Part shown: one piece after another, positions 28,287 through 36,586 of the stretch
Position numbering within the stretch: the first letter of the stretch is position 1
Layout: each line of letters starts with the position of its first letter
Assembly (NCBI RefSeq): GCF_900188235.1
Contig: NZ_FZNT01000001.1
Coordinates: forward strand, 186,001 to 250,000
Origin: Lutibacter agarilyticus
GTDB lineage: Bacteria > Bacteroidota > Bacteroidia > Flavobacteriales > Flavobacteriaceae
DNA length: 64,000 nucleotides
Reading direction: 5' to 3'
Program-made: the position numbers and the translations under genes
The notes under the pieces: generated by a model
Databases searched by the model: none
Seen by the model: the letters and a program-made list of their open reading frames with translations, nothing else
What the model was told of the DNA's origin: nothing

Positions 28287-28306
28287 TACGGTTTTTTTAA
28301 AAATTA

Positions 28307-28343
28307 AAAAAAGGTACATTTTAAATATAAATGTACCTTTTTT
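28307..28343 (-). terminator. Terminator after the second GH29 gene
   Basis: 15-bp perfect stem (28307-28321 with 28329-28343), 7-base loop, T-rich end. It lies 29 bases past the GH29 stop at 28372 and upstream of the GH3 start, showing that these genes are separately transcribed. Confidence 0.85.
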
Positions 28344-28371
28344 ATTAATCAATCAATCAACTTAACAATAA

Positions 28372-29919
28372 CTATTTTAATGATATGGCTATGGTGTATG
28401 CAAAATCACAAGGTTTTTCTTTTGGCATTGCTACCTCAAGTCCTTCTTCAGTTTGGCTCCATTTTATGTTTTCAGAACTTCCTAAAACATTTATATCAGT
28501 TATGTGTATATCTTTTGCGAATTCAGTATTTTTAGCTAATGTGGTAATGTTTACCTTACCGTTTTCAGGCCAATCTAATACAATGGCGTAAAGGTTGTTA
28601 TCTTTTGTGGTGAAACGAATATCTTTTGAAGATAAATCTTTGTTATTACCTTCAGAGTGGTGTCCTTTTTTAACTTCAGTTGGACCTTCACCAAAAGTTT
28701 TCCAGTATTTGGTATCGTAAATTGCTTCACCATTGGTAGTTAACCAATCACCAATTTGTAATAATATTTTAGCTTGATCTTCTGGAATTGTACCGTCAGC
28801 TTTAGGACCAACATTTAATAATAAACATCCGTTTTTACTTACAATATCAACTAAATCGTCAACAATTTGATTTGCTGTTTTTGATTTCCAGTTGGTAACA
28901 TGACTCCAAGAGTTTTTACCAATAGAGGTATCTGTTTGCCAAGGTAACTTTCTAATTCCGGGTAATTTTCCCCTTTCTAAATCGTATATAACGGTTCCTT
29001 CAGGAAAGGCTTCGTGAGAAAAGTTTTTATCTTGTAATACAACTTCTTTATTCCACTCAATTCCTTTATTGTAGTAATAAGCAGCTAATTTTGGTCTCAT
29101 ATCAGCATAATCAGGAATATCTAGATAGAAATCGAACCATAAAATATCTGGTTGATAGTTGTCAATAACATCTTTAGTTCTTTCCCACCAGCGTTGTTTA
29201 AATTCTTCAGATACAGGTTCTGTTAAATCTTTCCCTTTTGAAGAATAAAGATCTGCATATTCAGGGTCTGTAGTATCAAAATGATCTTTTTTGTTGTAGA
29301 ATGACCAGTTAAAAGCGAAATGAGATGATGTTCCCATAATCATTCCTTTTTCTCTACCAGCTTTAAATAATTCGCCTAAAACATCTCTTTTAGGACCCAT
29401 ATCATAAGCATTCCATCGAGTAGTGTTAGATTTATACATAGCAAAACCATCATGATGATCAGCTACAGGAATTACATATTTTGCACCAGATTTTTTGAAT
29501 AAATCAATCCATTCGTCAGCATTAAATTTTTCAGCCTTAAACATTGGAATAAAATCTTTGTATCCAAAGTCTTTTTGGTCTCCCCAAACTTTTTTATGAT
29601 GCAAGTATTCCTTACTAGGGCCAGGTTTAGTACCACCTAATTGAGCATTAAAGTTTGCAGTATCCATATACATTTGTCTTGGATACCATTCAGAACCAAA
29701 GGCTGGAACAGTGTATGCTCCCCAGTGAATAAAAATTCCAAATTTGGTTTTGTTAAACCATTCTGGATCTTTATAATTAGCTTTAATAGATTCCCAATTA
29801 GCCTCGTATGTAGGTTTTTGAGCCTGGGCTATTTTTTTTTCGCTTGATTTATCAGCGCAAGAATATACAAATATAGAAAGTATAATAGCGACTAATAAAT
29901 TTGATTTGCTTAATCTCAT
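28372..29919 (-). CDS. GH29 alpha-L-fucosidase/galactosidase, lipoprotein
   Basis: 515 residues. Lipobox Cys21 (VYSC). GH29 barrel: FGIFIHWGAY near 60-69, ADHHDGFAMY near 153-162 and nucleophile Asp263 in ILWFDFYL. The family-typical LLLNVGPKADG and the C-terminal beta-sandwich follow. It differs from the first GH29 (18209-19765) in being lipid-anchored and in the active-site His/Trp loops (HWGA against HYGP), so the two may prefer different sugars or linkages. As in porphyran PULs, alpha-L-galactose is a likely substrate, with fucose the alternative. Single-gene transcript. Confidence 0.9.
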   Translation of the reverse strand: MRLSKSNLLVAIILSIFVYSCADKSSEKKIAQAQKPTYEANWESIKANYKDPEWFNKTKFGIFIHWGAYTVPAFGSEWYPRQMYMDTANFNAQLGGTKPGPSKEYLHHKKVWGDQKDFGYKDFIPMFKAEKFNADEWIDLFKKSGAKYVIPVADHHDGFAMYKSNTTRWNAYDMGPKRDVLGELFKAGREKGMIMGTSSHFAFNWSFYNKKDHFDTTDPEYADLYSSKGKDLTEPVSEEFKQRWWERTKDVIDNYQPDILWFDFYLDIPDYADMRPKLAAYYYNKGIEWNKEVVLQDKNFSHEAFPEGTVIYDLERGKLPGIRKLPWQTDTSIGKNSWSHVTNWKSKTANQIVDDLVDIVSKNGCLLLNVGPKADGTIPEDQAKILLQIGDWLTTNGEAIYDTKYWKTFGEGPTEVKKGHHSEGNNKDLSSKDIRFTTKDNNLYAIVLDWPENGKVNITTLAKNTEFAKDIHITDINVLGSSENIKWSQTEEGLEVAMPKEKPCDFAYTIAISLK

Positions 29920-29990
29920 TTTAAATTTTTTTGAGTGATGCTCTTAATTATCTAGGTGCTAAATTCGATATAAAATACTATTTAGCGTTA

Positions 29991-30000
29991 AACATATGTT
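29991..30000 (-). promoter_or_regulatory. Palindrome AACATATGTT upstream of GH29
   Basis: Perfect 10-base palindrome 72 bases upstream of the GH29 start. The same palindrome lies upstream of the sulfatase at 31763-33439 (33497-33506), and AACATATGGA lies upstream of susC (41560-41569). Possible shared operator. Confidence 0.3.
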
Positions 30001-30037
30001 TTTAAAAATGCATTAAATGATTAAAAGTAACTGTTTT

Positions 30038-31663
30038 TTATTTTTTTAATTTGGAAATTAATATGGCGTCAGCCTTTGTATTCCAGGGAGATATGTATTT
30101 TTGTCCTTTTTTTATATCTTTTTCTTCTGAGTATTCACCTGTTAAAGTGTTGAACCATTGTATGGTTCTTTCTCCATGTTTTGGATTTAAAAACCAACAA
30201 TTCATGGCTACTACTTCTTTAGGAAAATAGAGTAATATAGTGTTTTCGTCATCTGTTAAATTATAGCCTGCAGAATTTTTCCAATGAGTTGGTTTCATTT
30301 TTGAAAAATCAAATTTGTCAAACAAACTTTTCATATGTTTAAAGTATTCAAATTTTGGTTTTATAAAGTCTTCAGGTTGTTCAAACGGATTGTAAATTAC
30401 AACATTCCAAGATGAACCTTGCCAATAATAAGTGGTGTAGACACCTGCAAATAGGCACATATAATTTCTACGTAAACAAACTTCAGCATTGGTATATGAA
30501 CCAGGAAATACTACATATGGCGATTCTTCATAGCCACCATGTTCTATATTAAAAACAGGTTTGTCTTTAAAATTTTCATGGTCATCTAACATTTTATTGT
30601 AAATGTTATGTACCCAATTTTGTGTTGAAATAAAATCAACTTTTTCAGGATTTCTTTTGCAATAGCCAAAATCGTGAACAGAAAGTAGTCGTTTAAAATG
30701 ATCTTCTTTTCTAACTCTTTCAATTCTATTATTTATATAAGCTTCATCGGCTCTGCCATAAAATAAGGCTTCTTTTGAAATGTCCCACACAATGTTTGGA
30801 AAGGCTTGATAGCGCTTTACAACATAGTCAAAATACATATTATCAGCTTCAGAATTCATATCAGGCCAAGCAACTAATTTGTTCCAAACGTAAATCATTA
30901 AATGCGAAACAATTCGTTTGTCGTGCATTAAGCTAATAGTTCTATCAAATCTTTTGAAAAATTCTGGATTTAAAGCTGAATAATCAGGGTTTTCATTATT
31001 TCCTAAAAAAGGAAAAATAGCTTCAGGACTCCCATATTCATGTTCTGGGTGTTCTTTTAACTTTTCATCTTTATCCCAACTTACATCATATGAAAAAACA
31101 TTCATTACAATTTGATTGAATCCATTTTTATCTAATAAATCTAAAAAATGTTCGGTTTTAGGAAGTGATTTTTCATTGTGATAATCTAAAGCATATAACC
31201 AATCACATTCAAACGCTAATAAAAAATATGGAGTTCCATCTTCATAATAAAAGTGTTGAGGATTGTCTTTATTAATTACAATGCTTCCGTGGTTATTTTC
31301 TTTGTTTTTTGAAATGATAACTGTTCCCTTTTTACCTATTAATTTTTTTGATTCGGAAAAAGTATCAAAAGTCCATTTTCCTTCTAATGAACTTGAAAAA
31401 CGAATAATCCATTCATTTTTTCCATTGTAAAATCCAGGAACTTCTTGTTTAGTACCATTTTCATGAATAAAGTGTGCTCCAAAATTTGTGGTGTAAGGAG
31501 ATTTAATACCTGCATTTGTTGAAATTGAAATATCTAATACTTCCCATTTTTCAGCTTCATATGTTTTATTGTTTTTGTATGAATTTTTTATTATTTGAGC
31601 TTGAGAAATTGAAGTTACCAGTAGACTTAAAGTTACAATTAAAATAGATTTTATAATTTTCAT
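30038..31663 (-). CDS. DUF5060/DUF4038-type glycoside hydrolase
   Basis: 541-residue secreted protein (signal peptide ends near 22, SISQAQ). An N-terminal beta-sandwich like DUF5060 covers about 25-110 (FGAHFIHENG, FYNGKNEWIIRF, GKWTFDTF). A TIM barrel of the DUF4038/GH140-like kind follows (YYEDGTPYFLLAFECDWLY). Candidate catalytic glutamates of a clan-A barrel lie in IVWDISKEAL (acid/base) and VFNIEHGGYE (nucleophile). A short C-terminal sandwich ends the protein. Relatives are known as apiosidase or uncharacterised glycosidases, so the activity here is open. It is transcribed on its own, upstream of the GH29 gene. Confidence 0.78.
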   Translation of the reverse strand: MKIIKSILIVTLSLLVTSISQAQIIKNSYKNNKTYEAEKWEVLDISISTNAGIKSPYTTNFGAHFIHENGTKQEVPGFYNGKNEWIIRFSSSLEGKWTFDTFSESKKLIGKKGTVIISKNKENNHGSIVINKDNPQHFYYEDGTPYFLLAFECDWLYALDYHNEKSLPKTEHFLDLLDKNGFNQIVMNVFSYDVSWDKDEKLKEHPEHEYGSPEAIFPFLGNNENPDYSALNPEFFKRFDRTISLMHDKRIVSHLMIYVWNKLVAWPDMNSEADNMYFDYVVKRYQAFPNIVWDISKEALFYGRADEAYINNRIERVRKEDHFKRLLSVHDFGYCKRNPEKVDFISTQNWVHNIYNKMLDDHENFKDKPVFNIEHGGYEESPYVVFPGSYTNAEVCLRRNYMCLFAGVYTTYYWQGSSWNVVIYNPFEQPEDFIKPKFEYFKHMKSLFDKFDFSKMKPTHWKNSAGYNLTDDENTILLYFPKEVVAMNCWFLNPKHGERTIQWFNTLTGEYSEEKDIKKGQKYISPWNTKADAILISKLKK

Positions 31664-31712
31664 GACTTATTGAATTGGTTTTAAATAGAATAAAAAGTTA
31701 ATGATTATAATG

Positions 31713-31749
31713 AAAAACACCTAGCAGTGTTATTTTACTAGGTGTTTTT
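31713..31749 (-). terminator. Terminator after the third sulfatase
   Basis: 12-bp stem (31713-31724 with 31738-31749) with a 13-base loop and T-rich end, 14 bases beyond the sulfatase stop at 31763. Isolates the sulfatase transcript from the DUF5060 gene. Confidence 0.8.
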
Positions 31750-31762
31750 ATAAAACCAAATA

Positions 31763-33439
31763 TTAATCGTTCCAGTGTTCATTTATCACTTTTTGAATAT
31801 GTGGAAATTTATCGCCATCTTCTTCATTTAGTTCTTTACGTTTTGCAATTAATTGCTCTTTTAAGTTTGCAATAATATCTTTATACTGTGGGTCATTATA
31901 TGCATTATTCATTTCTTTAGGATCTTTTGTTAAGTCGTAAAACTCCCAAGCCACAGGTGTATCCATTTCAAATTTGTTACCCCAGCTATTTTTGTTCCAT
32001 GTTGCGTTAGGATCTTTTGTGTCAACCCAATATTTACCGTAGAAAAATATAAGTTTGTATTCTTTTGTTCTTATTCCAAAATGAGCAGGATTTGCATGTT
32101 TATGAGCCATATGCATCCAATAACGGTAATAAGTTGATTGTTGCCAACCTTCTGGCTCTTGTCCAGTTTCTAAAATATGTTTAAAACTGTGACCTTGCAT
32201 TTGTTCTGGAGGAGTACCACCTGCCATTTCAATTAACGTAGGGGCAAAGTCTGTATTGTTTATAATTGCATTGGTTCGTGTTCCAGGTTTAATTTTTTCT
32301 GGGTAACGCACAAAGAAAGGCATTCTTAGCGCTTCTTCATACATCCATCTTTTATCAATATAATCGTGTTCTCCAAGCATAAAGCCTTGATCACCTGTGT
32401 AAACAATAATCGTATTGTCATACAAGTCATTTTCTTTTAGATATTGAACTAAGCGAGCTACATTATCATCAACACCTTTTACGCAACGTAAATAACGTTT
32501 TAGATATTCTTGATAAGTTTCATGCGTGTATTGACGATCGTCTAACAATGCCATTGATTTTGTTTTAGGGTCAAAATCTGGATTCGAATTTTTCATATAG
32601 GTGTCACTCCACATTACTTCCCCCATATGTCTTATGCTATTTCTTCTTGAAACTGAAGAGCCAATTTCTCTAATTAAAGAGTCGTTTTCTCCACGAGTTG
32701 CAATAGAACCATTGTTTCCGTTGTAATATAAACTAGCAGGTTCAGGAATGTAAACATCTTCTAAGTAATCTTTATAACGAGGTGCAAATTCAAAATTATC
32801 ATGTGGCGCTTTAAATTGGTGAAATAATATGAATGGTTTATTTGGATCACGTTTTTTGTCTAACCAATCTAATGTGATATCTGTAACAATATCTGAACTA
32901 TAGCCTTTGTATTGTTTTCCTTCGTATTCTTTTTCGTTAGCTTGTGCGTAATGCATACCAGTTTCTGTAAGCCAAGGATCAAAATAAGAACCTTGACCTC
33001 CGTGATGTGTAAAAACATTGTAATAATCAAAATTAGGTTGGTCATGTAAATGCCATTTTCCAACAATAGCTGTTTGATAACCCATTTTTTTCATTTCAAT
33101 AGGTAAATATTGGTTTTTAGGTTTTAACACGCCTTCTAAATCTAAAACCCCATTTGCCTGACTGTGCTGACCAGTTAAGATGGCTGCTCTACTAGGTGTA
33201 CAAATAGCATTGTTTACAAAACAGTTATCAAAAATAATTCCTTCATTTGCTATTTTGTCTAAAGTAGGAGTTGGGTTAAGACTTGCCAATCTGCTTCCGT
33301 AAATACCAAAACCTTGTGTGGTATGGTCATCAGACATTATGTAAATAATATTGGGCTTTTTAACTTCTGGTTTTTTTTTGTTTTTTGTACAGGATATTGA
33401 TATGATAACAATAAGTACAAGTAGAAAATTACGTGTCAT
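31763..33439 (-). CDS. S1-family sulfatase, lipoprotein, CTPSR motif
   Basis: 558-residue type I sulfatase. Lipobox Cys17 (SISC), so it is membrane-anchored, unlike the two other sulfatases. FGly motif CTPSR at 80-84, metal-site DD at 37-38, VGKWHLH and YTGDQGF segments typical of the N-sulfoglucosamine-sulfohydrolase-like branch of S1. The C-terminal subdomain has WEFYDLTKDPKEMNN. It is a single-gene transcript with a terminator downstream, and an AACATATGTT palindrome lies 58 bases upstream of its start. It would desulfate imported or surface-bound oligosaccharide. Confidence 0.9.
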   Translation of the reverse strand: MTRNFLLVLIVIISISCTKNKKKPEVKKPNIIYIMSDDHTTQGFGIYGSRLASLNPTPTLDKIANEGIIFDNCFVNNAICTPSRAAILTGQHSQANGVLDLEGVLKPKNQYLPIEMKKMGYQTAIVGKWHLHDQPNFDYYNVFTHHGGQGSYFDPWLTETGMHYAQANEKEYEGKQYKGYSSDIVTDITLDWLDKKRDPNKPFILFHQFKAPHDNFEFAPRYKDYLEDVYIPEPASLYYNGNNGSIATRGENDSLIREIGSSVSRRNSIRHMGEVMWSDTYMKNSNPDFDPKTKSMALLDDRQYTHETYQEYLKRYLRCVKGVDDNVARLVQYLKENDLYDNTIIVYTGDQGFMLGEHDYIDKRWMYEEALRMPFFVRYPEKIKPGTRTNAIINNTDFAPTLIEMAGGTPPEQMQGHSFKHILETGQEPEGWQQSTYYRYWMHMAHKHANPAHFGIRTKEYKLIFFYGKYWVDTKDPNATWNKNSWGNKFEMDTPVAWEFYDLTKDPKEMNNAYNDPQYKDIIANLKEQLIAKRKELNEEDGDKFPHIQKVINEHWND

Positions 33440-33496
33440 TTTTAAAGTGTTGAATTGTGATGTATAAAAGTATAGATAGCTAACCGAATATACTAT

Positions 33497-33506
33497 AACA
33501 TATGTT
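33497..33506 (-). promoter_or_regulatory. Palindrome AACATATGTT upstream of the sulfatase
   Basis: Perfect 10-base palindrome in the intergenic leader, the same as that at 29991-30000. Possible operator; no binding protein is identified. Confidence 0.3.
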
Positions 33507-33538
33507 TTTTTTAATGGAAGGATTCGTTTAAAAAAACA

Positions 33539-33569
33539 AAAAGAGCCTGTAATACTTACAGACTCTTTT
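33539..33569 (-). terminator. Terminator after the small secreted protein gene
   Basis: 14-bp stem with one mismatch (33539-33552 with 33556-33569), 3-base loop, 21 bases past the stop at 33590. Confidence 0.75.
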
Positions 33570-33589
33570 CTTAAGAATTTATAAAACTA

Positions 33590-33994
33590 TTAAATTATAG
33601 TAACTGTTTTCCAGTTTGAAATCCATTTATTGTCAGAATTTTTAAAGGTCATAACAATTCGATATTCTTCATCTTTTTTAAGTTCAGAAGAAGGAGCTAT
33701 CTTTTTTGTAATTTTAAAACTAGCTGAAGAACTACCTTTGTTAATTCCTTTTGTGGTTTCGTCACTTTCACTAGCCTTCCAAACAAACTTTTTTGTTTTA
33801 GTATTGAAAACTCTTAAAACGAATGCAATACCTTTTTCCCCAACAGTTTGGTTCTCTCCAGCATCATAATCTCCTTCAAGTTCAACTACGGTTCCTATTT
33901 TTATAGGCTCTGTTGGGTATTTAGTTATTGTTGCTTTTTGTGCAAATGTTACAGCTGTAATTAATACTGTTGCTATTAAAATTAGTTTTTTCAT
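33590..33994 (-). CDS. Small secreted protein of unknown function
   Basis: 134 residues, signal peptide of about 18 residues (AVTFAQ), then about 115 residues of predicted beta-strands (GTVVELEGDYD, GIAFVLRVFNTK, YRIVMTFKNSDNKWISNW). No recognised domain; an Ig-like single beta-sandwich is possible. It follows the T9SS-sorted protein by 3 bases and ends the same transcript, so the two probably act together at the cell surface. No catalytic motif seen. Confidence 0.65.
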   Translation of the reverse strand: MKKLILIATVLITAVTFAQKATITKYPTEPIKIGTVVELEGDYDAGENQTVGEKGIAFVLRVFNTKTKKFVWKASESDETTKGINKGSSSASFKITKKIAPSSELKKDEEYRIVMTFKNSDNKWISNWKTVTII

Positions 33995-33997
33995 AAT

Positions 33998-34777
33998 TTA
34001 CTCTTTTATAAATTTGGCTAGTTTGCCATTATCTGTTTTTATTAAATATACACCTTTAGTTAACGTAGAGACATCAACAGTTGTTTTGTTTTCGACTTTT
34101 AATACTTGTTTTCCAGTAACATCAAAAATACGAACAGATTTAATTTCTTGATCTTTGTCTTGAATAGTTAAGGTATTTGTAGTAGGATTTGGATAGATTC
34201 CTATTTTAAGAAGCTCATAGTTTTTAACTCCTAATGTTGATGCTGTTGTTTGTGCAATATCATCAATGTAATAAACATCACCAGCTATTAATTCTGTTCC
34301 AGTATGAAATTCAAAGTCCATTCTAGAAAGATAGCCCTCTATTGAAGATGTGCAATCAAATTCAATGGTTTGCCATGTTGTTGCTGAAGCTCCAGTGAAA
34401 TTAGCAATTATGGCAGGTTGTTTTTTTCCACTAATCCAAGGGTAAAAGTAAATTGATCCATTTTCAATAGGAGAAATAAATTTTAAATTAAAAAATTTCC
34501 CTAATGTAGTATTCACTTGAGTTCCTCCTGTTTTTAAATCAATAAAAGGATATGCCCAAAAACCAATATTACTATTAATTGTATATTTTAACACATTAGC
34601 ACCAGTATCATTTCCTGTAGTTCCAGAAGGGTTAGATTCTATAGTGGCTGAGGTGTTTGCTGCACCTTGATGACCAATAGTGTAAACTGGAGCAGTTTCC
34701 TCAAAATCAATTGTTAATTGCCCAAATGACATTGTAGTTACAAACAATGCAACTGTAAAAAGTAATTTTTTAATCAT
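33998..34777 (-). CDS. T9SS-sorted carbohydrate-binding-like protein
   Basis: 259 residues. Signal peptide ends near 19 (TMSFGQ). Residues about 20-175 form one beta-sandwich (IDFEETAPVYT, WAYPFIDLKTG, MDFEFHTG, YYIDDI) that resembles carbohydrate-binding modules and matches the last domain of the SusE-position lipoprotein in style. Residues from about 185 form a T9SS type A sorting domain (LKIGIYPNPTTNTLTIQ, GVYLIKT, AKFIKE). No catalytic domain, so a secreted or surface glycan-binding protein is likely. It starts 174 bases beyond the susE-like gene and is followed closely by the 134-residue gene. Confidence 0.75.
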   Translation of the reverse strand: MIKKLLFTVALFVTTMSFGQLTIDFEETAPVYTIGHQGAANTSATIESNPSGTTGNDTGANVLKYTINSNIGFWAYPFIDLKTGGTQVNTTLGKFFNLKFISPIENGSIYFYPWISGKKQPAIIANFTGASATTWQTIEFDCTSSIEGYLSRMDFEFHTGTELIAGDVYYIDDIAQTTASTLGVKNYELLKIGIYPNPTTNTLTIQDKDQEIKSVRIFDVTGKQVLKVENKTTVDVSTLTKGVYLIKTDNGKLAKFIKE

Positions 34778-34897
34778 AGTAAAAAGTTTTAAAGTTAATT
34801 TATTGCTAAATTAAAGAGAAATGTATCTTTAAAAGGTAATAAATGGTTTTTAGAATAGACTGTATGGTTTTATTTCAAAAAATAATATGTGTTAAAA

Positions 34898-34928
34898 AAA
34901 AGCCCATTTGAATTTCAAATGGGCTTTT
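34898..34928 (-). terminator. Terminator after the SusCD-surface lipoprotein operon
   Basis: Perfect 14-bp stem (34898-34911 with 34915-34928), 3-base loop and T-rich end, 24 bases past the stop at 34952. Confidence 0.85.
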
Positions 34929-34951
34929 AATACTATTTTTTAAGAATATAG

Positions 34952-36520
34952 TTATGGACGGTCATCCACTTCAATAATACGAAGATCATCAAAGTAAAGT
35001 GTTCCTACACCATTGTGTCTTATGTACACAAAAAAGTCATCTCCAGTTTTATTTGAAGTCCATTTTTTATTGAATCTTATGGTAGTCCAAGTATCAAATG
35101 GGACAGCTTTAATTTGGTTATCCCAAAATTGTGTAATAGTTGTTCCTGGTAATTGAGAAACCCAAGGGGCTAAAAAGTTTAGAGCTGCACCTGAAGCTTT
35201 ATAAACTTTCATTTCGTATTGAATTACTTGCCCAGTTCTTAAAGAATATTGGTCTATTGGGTTTTCAAAAGCCGACCAGTTTCCTGCTTCTGTTGATTCA
35301 ACTTTTAAGCTTTTGGTACCACTAACAGCTTGTTCTTCTGAAATGTAAATACTAGTACTTGGTTTGTTGGCAACATGTGCAGTCCAGTTTGAACCACCCG
35401 TTTCAAAATCAAAAGTAATTAATTCATGTTGGAACATTGATACAGGGGCATCTGTAAATGCAACAGGTTTCCTAGTATCAGTTGACTCTAAATCAGAACC
35501 ATCAGCTAATGAAATAGTTATAACATCTTCTCTGTAAATAGGATCTTGTAATTTTAAATCAAGGATAGTAGCATCATCTTCATTTAAAGTAACAGTAGCA
35601 ATTGCAAATTCAGCTCCATTAACCATGACAGTAAAAAAGCTTTCTTGAGCTGTGAAATCTACAAACTCACCGTTAAAAGGAATGTGAATTGTTTGATTTT
35701 CCAATTCCATAACATTACCATACAGTTCAAAAGGTTTGCTTGAAGGAATTACTTCAAAAGTTGCAGGAATATTGTATTTTTCATAGTCTCCTGGAACATC
35801 TTCACCAGTTCTACTTGCTGTAAATGATCCTTTCCATGTACCTAATTTTTTAAACACAATTGTAGAAACTGAGTCAGTTGCTGTAGAACCACCAACATTC
35901 CATAAACGAGTGTTAGGTCTTCCAATAGCAGTAGCATCAATAAACTCTAAATTATCACCAGCTTCAACAAAAATCACATCAGATTCATTTTCGTGAGATA
36001 TTACTGCTCCATTTTGTTTCACAATAATAGTTGGTACAATGGTATCATACACATCTACTACAAAAGTAGTATCTATCACCCATTTATCACCCACTTTTTT
36101 AGAAGGAAAAACCACTTCTTCTTGTCCACTAACCCCTTTAAAAGTTACAGAATCTTTAAATGTATTGTAAAGATTAACGGTGTTCAAACCAGATTGTTTA
36201 AATAATATATGCACTGTTGGATCTGAAGATTCAAATAATGCAGGCTCAATAATAAAATTCTCAAATATTGAATCTGTTCTTTCAATAGGTCCCTCTAAAA
36301 AGAAACTTCCATCTCCAATTGTCCAAGTATGGTCAATTGCTCCTTGGGAAAGATCCGAGAACGACATAAAATTATTAATATTTAATTTAAAATCAGTATC
36401 ACGTAGAGCACTGGTATACCATCCTACATCTGAAAACGAATTAGGGGTTTCGTAATCATCCTCACACCCAACAAAGACTGCGGTTAGTACGAAAGCCATT
36501 AAAATTATTATTTTTTTCAT
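34952..36520 (-). CDS. SusE-position surface glycan-binding lipoprotein
   Basis: 522-residue lipoprotein with lipobox Cys19 (VFVGC) followed by acidic EDDYE, which fits the surface-export signal of flavobacterial lipoproteins. Several Ig/PKD-like beta-domains fill the first 370 residues (SHENESDVIFVEAGDN, TRLWNVGGSTATDSV). The last 150 residues form a carbohydrate-binding-like beta-sandwich with Trp-rich strands (FDFETGGSNWTAHV, APWVSQLPG, YFDDLRIIEVD). It lies 67 bases past susD and is expected to help capture the polysaccharide at the cell surface. A TAATTTTG element at 36543-36550 hints at an extra promoter. Confidence 0.82.
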   Translation of the reverse strand: MKKIIILMAFVLTAVFVGCEDDYETPNSFSDVGWYTSALRDTDFKLNINNFMSFSDLSQGAIDHTWTIGDGSFFLEGPIERTDSIFENFIIEPALFESSDPTVHILFKQSGLNTVNLYNTFKDSVTFKGVSGQEEVVFPSKKVGDKWVIDTTFVVDVYDTIVPTIIVKQNGAVISHENESDVIFVEAGDNLEFIDATAIGRPNTRLWNVGGSTATDSVSTIVFKKLGTWKGSFTASRTGEDVPGDYEKYNIPATFEVIPSSKPFELYGNVMELENQTIHIPFNGEFVDFTAQESFFTVMVNGAEFAIATVTLNEDDATILDLKLQDPIYREDVITISLADGSDLESTDTRKPVAFTDAPVSMFQHELITFDFETGGSNWTAHVANKPSTSIYISEEQAVSGTKSLKVESTEAGNWSAFENPIDQYSLRTGQVIQYEMKVYKASGAALNFLAPWVSQLPGTTITQFWDNQIKAVPFDTWTTIRFNKKWTSNKTGDDFFVYIRHNGVGTLYFDDLRIIEVDDRP

Positions 36521-36542
36521 TTTTATATTTTTATATTTTTTA

Positions 36543-36570
36543 CAAAATTACTTTTCTAATAAATTGTCAA
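36543..36570 (-). promoter_or_regulatory. Possible internal promoter before the SusE-like gene
   Basis: TAATTTTG (36543-36550, minus strand) with TTG 17 bases upstream (36568-36570), 22 bases before the lipoprotein start. Could raise expression of the binding protein above SusCD. Weak because TTG is short. Confidence 0.3.
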
Positions 36571-36586
36571 TACAATTTAACTTGTT

